In this document: in pieces, positions 59,390 through 64,000 of the stretch
Numbering within the stretch: the first letter of the stretch is position 1
Layout: each line of letters begins with the position of its first letter
Source: Bacteroidota bacterium
Lineage (GTDB): Bacteria; Bacteroidota; Bacteroidia; 2-12-FULL-35-15
Assembly: GCA_025963715.1 (NCBI GenBank)
Contig: JAOQAG010000027.1
Coordinates: 1 to 64,000, forward strand
Direction of reading: 5' to 3'
Length of the DNA stretch: 64,000 nt
The notes under the pieces: generated by a model
Databases searched by the model: none
What the model was told of the DNA's origin: nothing
What the model saw: the letters and a program-made list of their open reading frames with translations, nothing else
Translations under genes and position numbers: made by a program

Positions 59390-59758
59390 TTAGTTCGAAG
59401 CACCCAGGTCAAATTGCAATGCATCTTCGAAAGCAAGTGTTGATTCGCCTTCGGCAACAATACCATGTCCGGTGGTTAAACCTGTTTCTTTTGCGCTCAG
59501 CACTTTTTTGCTTGCTTTGATAGCAGCAACCGGTGTAACGCTCAAGCCGTTCAACTCCATTTTAAGTTCTTTTAAACACATACCCAAAGCAATTGCTTTT
59601 TTGGTATCGTTTATAATGAACTCTACATCGAAATCATCCGCAGACGATTTTGATCTCACAGTAAAGTCGATTTTATTTTCAATGCAATATTCGATCAGTG
59701 AAGCGATGTTTTTCTTTTTCACTGATACGGTTGGTCTTTCTTCGTTCGTAAAACTCAT
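59390..59758 (-). CDS. conserved hypothetical protein
   Basis: The 122-residue soluble protein, mixed alpha/beta (VKKKNIASLIEYCIENKIDFTVRSKSSADDFDVEFIINDTKKAIALGMCLKEL), has a flexible acidic tail (STLAFEDALQFDLGASN). No domain known to me. The Ser-Ala-Asp-Asp-containing loop and the small size are similar to proteins I recall as Bacteroidota-only hypothetical proteins. It is a single gene, monocistronic, on the minus strand between the small CxxC gene and purQ. Confidence 0.75.
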   Translation of the reverse strand: MSFTNEERPTVSVKKKNIASLIEYCIENKIDFTVRSKSSADDFDVEFIINDTKKAIALGMCLKELKMELNGLSVTPVAAIKASKKVLSAKETGLTTGHGIVAEGESTLAFEDALQFDLGASN

Positions 59759-59917
59759 GGCAAAAAAATTTTTAAATATTTATTTATAATTTATAACCGA
59801 TAGTAAAGTTAAACCATCGTTCCCCCAAATCAAAGTGAAAAATATTAACAGGTTTTGGCTGCCTGTTGATGAATTGTTGATATTAAAATTGAGCTGTTTT
59901 TAGCTGAAAAAGATAAA

Positions 59918-59955
59918 AAAACGAGCAAAAATTTGTGCTTTTTGCTCGTTTTCGA
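59918..59955 (-). terminator. intrinsic terminator of purQ
   Basis: AAAACGAGCAAAAA (59918-59931) pairs perfectly over 14 bp with TTTTTGCTCGTTTT (59939-59952) around a 7-nt loop. The minus-strand reading gives the T-run after the stem. Confidence 0.85.
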
Positions 59956-59971
59956 TCAAAATCGTTCTTTT

Positions 59972-60667
59972 TTAGTTTTTTACCAGGCTCAGGATGGAAT
60001 CAAAGATCCAGCGTCCGTCGATGTTATTCAATTCGCCATCGGTAGCACGCTCCGGATGCGGCATCATACCAAACACATTTTTGGCTTCGTTACATACACC
60101 GGCAATGTTTTCGATAGCGCCATTCGGGTTAGAAGCAGCGGTTACATTTCCTTTTTCATCACAATAGCGGAAAAGAATTTGTCCGTTTGCATTCATTTTT
60201 TTAAGGGTATCGGCATCCGCATAGTATTTCCCTTCGCCATGTGCGATAGGGATTTTCAGGGCTTTGCCGGTAGGAACTTCGGATGTGATCAATGTAGAGC
60301 TATGTTCTGCTTTGATGTGTACATTTTTGCAGATGAACTTGCGCTCATCATTGTGCAGCAATGCGCCCGGTACCAATCCGGCTTCGCACAGGATCTGGAA
60401 CCCGTTGCAAACCCCCAGTACATAACCGCCTTTGCCTGCAAATTCAATTACTTTTTCCATGATAGGTGAAAAACGTGCAATTGCTCCGGAGCGCAGGTAA
60501 TCGCCGTAAGAGAAACCGCCCGGAAGCACAATAAAATCGCATCCCTGCAGGTTGGTATCTTTGTGCCACAGCTCTACAACTTCCTGCCCCATGATGTTGC
60601 GTAAAATATAGATCATATCCTGGTCGCAGTTCGACCCCGGAAAAATTACAACTCCAAATTTGCTCAT
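59972..60667 (-). CDS. purQ: phosphoribosylformylglycinamidine synthase, glutaminase subunit
   Basis: I start at the ATG 60667 (231 residues), giving the standard MSKFGVVIFPGSNCDQD opening; an ATG 11 codons further upstream adds only a polar tail. The glutaminase provides ammonia for the fourth step of purine synthesis. The catalytic Cys is in GVCNGFQIL (about 86), the His/Glu pair in MMPHPERA near 212. It is part of a small PurQ plus PurL plus PurS system; those genes are not here. The purD gene lies 3 kb away. Confidence 0.96.
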   Translation of the reverse strand: MSKFGVVIFPGSNCDQDMIYILRNIMGQEVVELWHKDTNLQGCDFIVLPGGFSYGDYLRSGAIARFSPIMEKVIEFAGKGGYVLGVCNGFQILCEAGLVPGALLHNDERKFICKNVHIKAEHSSTLITSEVPTGKALKIPIAHGEGKYYADADTLKKMNANGQILFRYCDEKGNVTAASNPNGAIENIAGVCNEAKNVFGMMPHPERATDGELNNIDGRWIFDSILSLVKN

Positions 60668-60745
60668 ATCTGATGGATTTTTCTGAATTACAGGTTGCAA
60701 AGTTAGGAATAAAACCGCTGGTAGAAAACCTTGTGAGCATCTTGT

Positions 60746-61729
60746 TTAAAAAATAGTTGCGATCAGGTCGACAAAGATCCCAACCATCAGCAGTAAAAAC
60801 AGGATCTCGCCCCACAATTCCTTTTTTTGCTTTAAAAAATAATTGGAGCAGATAATGGCAGCAGGGATTGCCAGCAGCGAAAAATAAACCGTGGAAACGG
60901 CAGGCGCCAGGAAAAGCGAAAGGATAGAAAACAGGAACAGCCACAAGGTGAGCGTGATGGCTTTTTTGGTTTTTTGAGCACCGCCGCCCAAACCGCTGAA
61001 TAGCTTACCGAAGGATAAAATAACGATGAGCCAGCCAACGGTAACGAGGAAATAAAAAGACTGAGGCAGATCAAACGAAGGGCGTTTGAATACCATCGGG
61101 AAAACAAATTTATCGAAAAACAGCTGGTGCAGCTTGTTGTTCCAGAAGTACCAGGTAAACACAAAAATATAGGGAACCAGTACTCCTAAAAAGGAAATGG
61201 CCCATTCGCGCCAGTTAAAAGGGCGAAAAATGATAAGAGAAATGCCAATGACCGGAAAAAAAACAATGCATGGGAAATAAAACAGGGTGGCAATGGAAAT
61301 GAGCAATCCGGCATCAAAAAACTGGGAAAAAGCAAGGTCTTTACGATAGGAATTAAAAATCTTGCTAAAGGCGAATAACAGGAACAGGTTGGAGAAAACA
61401 AGCGGGTGAAGGTCCAGCATGGAATTATTATTGCTCATAAAAACGAGGTAAAACAATGCCGTCAGGTTTGTTTTTTTAATGAGCACTTCGTTCTCATTGA
61501 CAATATAATTAAGGATAAATGCCTCCGCTACTATCAGGATAAGAGCAACGAGGGTACTGAGCCAGGGGATTTTTGCCAGCGGCATGGCCAGCAGATCGTA
61601 GAGCGGCATGGCATGATTTACCGTTAAAGGCTGCGGGTGAATAAAGCCGAAAACCCATATAGCTATTGCGATCAGGGGCAACAGAAAGAAGGCGGAAGCT
61701 GTATTGGATTTAAAAAAACGGATGATCAT
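60746..61729 (-). CDS. membrane protein of the DUF6427 family
   Basis: The 327-residue protein has about ten hydrophobic helices and begins MIIRFFKSNTASAFFLLPLIAIAIWVFGF. The middle contains NNNSMLDLHPLVFSNLFLLFAFSKIF, FSQFFDAGLLISIATLFYF and FRPFNWREWAISFLGVLVPYIFVFTWYF. This pattern is what I know as DUF6427, conserved in Bacteroidota beside DUF6341, which is indeed the divergent neighbour. Function unknown. It lies upstream of purQ by 79 bp on the same strand. Confidence 0.9.
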   Translation of the reverse strand: MIIRFFKSNTASAFFLLPLIAIAIWVFGFIHPQPLTVNHAMPLYDLLAMPLAKIPWLSTLVALILIVAEAFILNYIVNENEVLIKKTNLTALFYLVFMSNNNSMLDLHPLVFSNLFLLFAFSKIFNSYRKDLAFSQFFDAGLLISIATLFYFPCIVFFPVIGISLIIFRPFNWREWAISFLGVLVPYIFVFTWYFWNNKLHQLFFDKFVFPMVFKRPSFDLPQSFYFLVTVGWLIVILSFGKLFSGLGGGAQKTKKAITLTLWLFLFSILSLFLAPAVSTVYFSLLAIPAAIICSNYFLKQKKELWGEILFLLLMVGIFVDLIATIF

Positions 61730-61783
61730 AATTTACGTGCCTAAAAATACGTTGAATTTTTTATGCAATTTCAAATTAATTTG

Positions 61784-61791
61784 TACTTTTG
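61784..61791 (+). promoter_or_regulatory. -7 box TACTTTTG for the DUF6341 gene
   Basis: TACTTTTG matches TAnnTTTG exactly and lies 28 bp before the ATG at 61820. No clear -33 TTTG. Confidence 0.5.
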
Positions 61792-61819
61792 GCGATGTTG
61801 AATTAAAAATTCCTGAACT

Positions 61820-62005
61820 ATGAATATGACAGATGTTTTTTACGGTATTGGTGACTTTTTCCAATGGACATTCAAATGCATGAAAGGCTTTGGTAATGGG
61901 CCTAATTTGGTATTTTGGCTGATCATTGGCGCATTGATCGTTACGTGGCTGCGCATGCAGTCTAAATTTAACCAGGAAGCAAAAAATAAAGGAACGTTGA
62001 AATAA
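61820..62005 (+). CDS. DUF6341 family small membrane protein
   Basis: The 61-residue protein has MTDVFYGIGDFFQWTFKCMKGF, one membrane helix (PNLVFWLIIGALIVTWLRM) and a basic tail. From memory it matches the small Bacteroidota family DUF6341, found beside DUF6427 as here (divergent, 90 bp apart). The function is unknown. A good terminator follows at 62026-62059. Confidence 0.88.
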   Translation: MNMTDVFYGIGDFFQWTFKCMKGFGNGPNLVFWLIIGALIVTWLRMQSKFNQEAKNKGTLK

Positions 62006-62025
62006 ACGTCCGGAATATTTTCTCT

Positions 62026-62059
62026 AAAAGCCTTGAATTTTAACAAATTCAGGGCTTTT
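62026..62059 (+). terminator. intrinsic terminator of the DUF6341 gene
   Basis: AAAAGCCTTGAATTT (62026-62040) pairs with AAATTCAGGGCTTTT (62045-62059) over 15 pairs with one T-G, followed by GTCTTTT. Confidence 0.85.
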
Positions 62060-62073
62060 GTCTTTTAAAACCG

Positions 62074-62107
62074 TTGCCGCTGGTGTATTTTTAACAAAAT
62101 AAATTTG
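62074..62107 (+). promoter_or_regulatory. promoter of the heme-motif lipoprotein gene
   Basis: TTG (62074-62076), 23 bp, TAAATTTG (62100-62107). The 5' leader to the ATG at 62212 would be about 98 nt. Confidence 0.55.
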
Positions 62108-62211
62108 ACTTTTATAAATTTATCACTACCTTTAACATTAGAAATCATCCCCTTCAACACAAAAAGCGGAAAATTAAAAATCCCAGCAGCTTGTAAATGA
62201 TTTTTGAACGC

Positions 62212-62661
62212 ATGAAAAATTTAGTAAAAATTAGTTTGGTTTGTGTTACGATACTTGCTTTTGCAAGCTGTCGCAAAACCGATTTTGATGATGTTACACC
62301 GGGCAATGTGTCGAATCATACAACAAAATTGTATCACGACGGATCAACGGATGACAGCAATGTGGGTGGAACAATGTTTACCGACAGGGACAAATGTAAA
62401 AAATGCCATGGCGGTACCACTGCAAGTGGTAAATCGCTGGACATTAACTGGAAGGCACCTTACATGAGCAATGGAGAATATGCAAGCATAGAAGAGCTGG
62501 TTAATAATTTTGATTTTGTGAATGATGTGCATTTAAGAAAAAGCGATGCAAATTCACTTGCTTCAAAAACACCAGCAGGCATTACTACAGAACAAAAACA
62601 ACAATTGATCGATTATCTGAAAAATCTGGCTGCTGCATCTGCAGGAGCTGCAACAAAATAG
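62212..62661 (+). CDS. lipoprotein with one CxxCH heme motif
   Basis: From ATG 62212 (149 residues) the protein starts with a lipoprotein signal (KNLVKISLVCVTILAFASC, lipid-bearing Cys20). An Asp/Thr-rich stretch leads to CKKCHGG at about 62-68, a c-type cytochrome attachment site, and the C-terminus QLIDYLKNLAAASA is the expected final helix. No obvious distal Met ligand: MSNGEYASIEELVNN includes one possible. It probably works as a small membrane-anchored electron carrier, or uses only the motif. A terminator follows at 62684-62715. Confidence 0.85.
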   Translation: MKNLVKISLVCVTILAFASCRKTDFDDVTPGNVSNHTTKLYHDGSTDDSNVGGTMFTDRDKCKKCHGGTTASGKSLDINWKAPYMSNGEYASIEELVNNFDFVNDVHLRKSDANSLASKTPAGITTEQKQQLIDYLKNLAAASAGAATK

Positions 62662-62683
62662 ATAACGGTTTTTTTAAAATATT

Positions 62684-62715
62684 AAAAACCTCTGCGGATC
62701 CCGTAGAGGTTTTTT
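62684..62715 (+). terminator. intrinsic terminator of the lipoprotein gene
   Basis: AAAAACCTCT with CGG (62684-62697, one unpaired G) pairs with CCG and AGAGGTTTTT (62701-62714) and runs into TTTTGTTTTT. Confidence 0.85.
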
Positions 62716-62924
62716 GTTTTTGATTACTATGTGCAGATGACATACGCTGTGGGGGTTTCACCACGAAGACGCAAAGGTGCGAAGATGATTTGAATGCTTA
62801 TCGTACTTAGAATGCTTGGTAACACAGATTTTAAATGATTTCTGATGTGCAGATGGTTACCCGATATACTGAAGTGAGATTGCTTTGTTCCTCGCAATGA
62901 CGCGCTAAATTTGCTGTTGTCTAC

Positions 62925-63044
62925 GCTGGCGCGAGTGTTTCACTCGTGCCTCTTTATTTTATGGCATCCTGCCATTGTAAGAAGTATTAAATAAGGGCGG
63001 GACGCCCTTGAATAGTTTGGCACGAGTGGGACACTCGCGCCAGC
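62925..63044. repeat. GGCGCGAGTG...CACTCGCGCC inverted repeat element
   Basis: Arms of 26 bp, 62925-62950 and 63019-63044, match at 24 positions. The 68-bp centre has two more small palindromes, ATGGCATCCTGCCAT and AAGGGCGGGACGCCCTT. I recall this word (CACGAGTGGGACACTCGCGC) from other Bacteroidota intergenic DNA. Confidence 0.93.
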
Positions 63045-63081
63045 AGAAGAGCATTTATAATTTATAATTCAGCATTAATAA

Positions 63082-64000
63082 TTATTCTTCATAATAAGCT
63101 TCCAGGTCTTTCCCGATATCGCTGCGGTAATATTTTCCCTTGTACTGAATGCGTTCTGCGTTTGCAAATGATTTTTGCAGCGCTTCTTTCATGGTAGCTC
63201 CCTGGGAGGTAAGGGCGATCACACGGCCGCCATTGGTAACGGTTTGTCCGTTGGTGGTGGTGGTGCCTGCATGAAATGCGATGCTGCCTTCTACTAATTC
63301 GAGGCCGGTAATAATATCTCCTTTTTTATATTCTTCGGGATAACCGCCCGCCACAAGCATTACTGTGGTGGCAAAGTTCGGGTCCACTTCAAATGTTTTT
63401 TCGTGCAGGTTTCCATGTGCAACACCTTCAAACAGATCGAGCAGATCGGATTTAATGCGTGGCAATACCACTTCCGTTTCCGGATCGCCCATGCGTACGT
63501 TGTATTCGATCACCTGCGGGTCGCTGTTGACATTCATAAGGCCGATAAAAATAAATCCTTTGTATACGATGTTCTCTTTTTTTAATCCGTTGATGGTGGG
63601 GATGATCACGCGCTCTTCTACTTTTTTGATGAAGGCTTCGTCTGCAAACGGAACAGGAGAAATGGCACCCATGCCACCTGTGTTAAGCCCGGTATCACCC
63701 ACGCCGATGCGTTTGTAATCTTTTGCTGCGGGCAAGATCTTGTACGAATTTCCGTCTGTTAATACAAAAACAGAAAGTTCAATTCCTTTTAAAAATTCTT
63801 CGATCACCACCTTCGCGGAAGCGTTACCAAACTTAGCATTGGCAAGCATTTCGGAAAGTTCTGCTTTTGCTTCGGGCAATGTATTTGGGATCACAACGCC
63901 TTTACCGGCTGCTAATCCATCGGCTTTTAATACGTATGGCGGCTCCAGTGTTTCCAGGAATTTTAATCCTTCGCTGAGTGTTTCTTTGGTAAATGTTTCG
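63082..64000 (-). CDS. purD: phosphoribosylamine-glycine ligase, N-terminus beyond the window
   Basis: The frame is open to the right edge, so an internal Met at 63894 is not the start. About 305 C-terminal residues are visible. The ATP-grasp core includes [41 protein letters not shown], and [43 protein letters not shown] and the C-terminal [16 protein letters not shown] end it. It joins glycine to phosphoribosylamine in purine synthesis. It is near purQ but separated from it by small genes on the other strand. Confidence 0.97.
   Translation of the reverse strand, partial: ETFTKETLSEGLKFLETLEPPYVLKADGLAAGKGVVIPNTLPEAKAELSEMLANAKFGNASAKVVIEEFLKGIELSVFVLTDGNSYKILPAAKDYKRIGVGDTGLNTGGMGAISPVPFADEAFIKKVEERVIIPTINGLKKENIVYKGFIFIGLMNVNSDPQVIEYNVRMGDPETEVVLPRIKSDLLDLFEGVAHGNLHEKTFEVDPNFATTVMLVAGGYPEEYKKGDIITGLELVEGSIAFHAGTTTTNGQTVTNGGRVIALTSQGATMKEALQKSFANAERIQYKGKYYRSDIGKDLEAYYEE

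Larger units (their letters stand above)
62662..63081. other. intergenic region with CACGAGTG repeat
   Basis: After the terminator the gap holds repeat words (ACCACGAAGACGCAAAGGTG near 62759; AACACAGATTTTAAATGATT near 62821; GTTCCTCGCAATGACGCGC near 62887), the large inverted repeat 62925-63044, and AT-rich sequence before purD's stop. No gene is seen. Confidence 0.7.

Noticed and set aside
63082-63894. purD starting at the Met at 63894
   Set aside because: The frame stays open to the window edge and encodes the conserved ATP-grasp segment [12 protein letters not shown] upstream, so that Met is internal.

Overview
The window is a stretch of chromosome from a member of the Bacteroidota, most likely of the Chitinophagales/Sphingobacteriales kind. 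The evidence is five secreted proteins with type IX secretion (T9SS) C-terminal sorting domains, SprB/PKD/gliding-type surface repeats, the gene order prs-rplY-pth, promoters of the Bacteroidota form TTTG-N17-23-TAnnTTTG (for example before prs, 5663-5693, and before the sulfur leader, 36680-36712), few Shine-Dalgarno sequences, and families such as DUF6427/DUF6341 and the two-component-propeller/PP2C proteins. No plasmid, phage or CRISPR signature is seen. The right edge cuts purD.

Layout. 130-3005 (minus): a sigma-factor-led group with a SRPBCC protein and small conserved proteins. 3204-5390: accessory genes (HNH nuclease, SEC-C/DUF5677 protein) beside tRNA-Leu(CAA). 5715-11598 (plus): housekeeping genes prs, rplY, pth, a T9SS cargo protein and uvrC. 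11599-12684: an AbiD/AbiF-family HEPN protein preceded by a structured, terminated non-coding segment. 12692-18065 (minus): operon for MBOAT O-acyltransferase, SGNH partner, GpsA and a GT-C glycosyltransferase. 18359-23728: lysS, phosphoglucose/phosphomannose isomerase, lipB, a CarH-like B12-binding MerR regulator and an ECF sigma factor. 23927-26980: ABC transporter, LolA-like protein, CvpA. 27135-35850: four tandem T9SS surface proteins with near-identical C-termini. 36680-45010: a sulfate-assimilation/methionine operon (sulfite reductase, siroheme genes, peroxiredoxin, APS reductase, homoserine dehydrogenase) behind a remarkable leader. 45336-64000: acyl-CoA carboxylase, TPR histidine kinase, cytochromes, propeller/PP2C signalling protein, purQ, purD and small proteins.

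The strongest candidate for a new system is the leader of the sulfur operon (36680-37228). After one good promoter come two successive short peptides loaded with Met and Cys codons (MMCCMMC; MCMCCMM). Each is followed by a strong intrinsic terminator, and each has a perfectly complementary 8-9 nt antiterminator segment placed where a stalled ribosome would expose it. Directly behind the second terminator, in the same orientation, lies a tRNA-Cys(GCA) whose T-loop is interrupted by a palindrome. The second candidate is the AbiF-type gene with its upstream ncRNA-like element ending in a terminator that abuts the start codon.

A third theme is the intergenic DNA. Many gaps, mostly between convergent genes or ahead of operons, are mosaics of dispersed palindromes (GTCATCCCG..., GCCACAGATTCACAGATT..., CTTTGTGCCTTAT..., CTTCGACAAGCTC..., CCGATAGCTATCGG). 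Some copies are nested within each other, one lies in frame inside a gene, one interrupts the tRNA-Cys, and one abuts a 5'-truncated cytochrome gene. All functional statements come from reading motifs by eye; no database search was possible.
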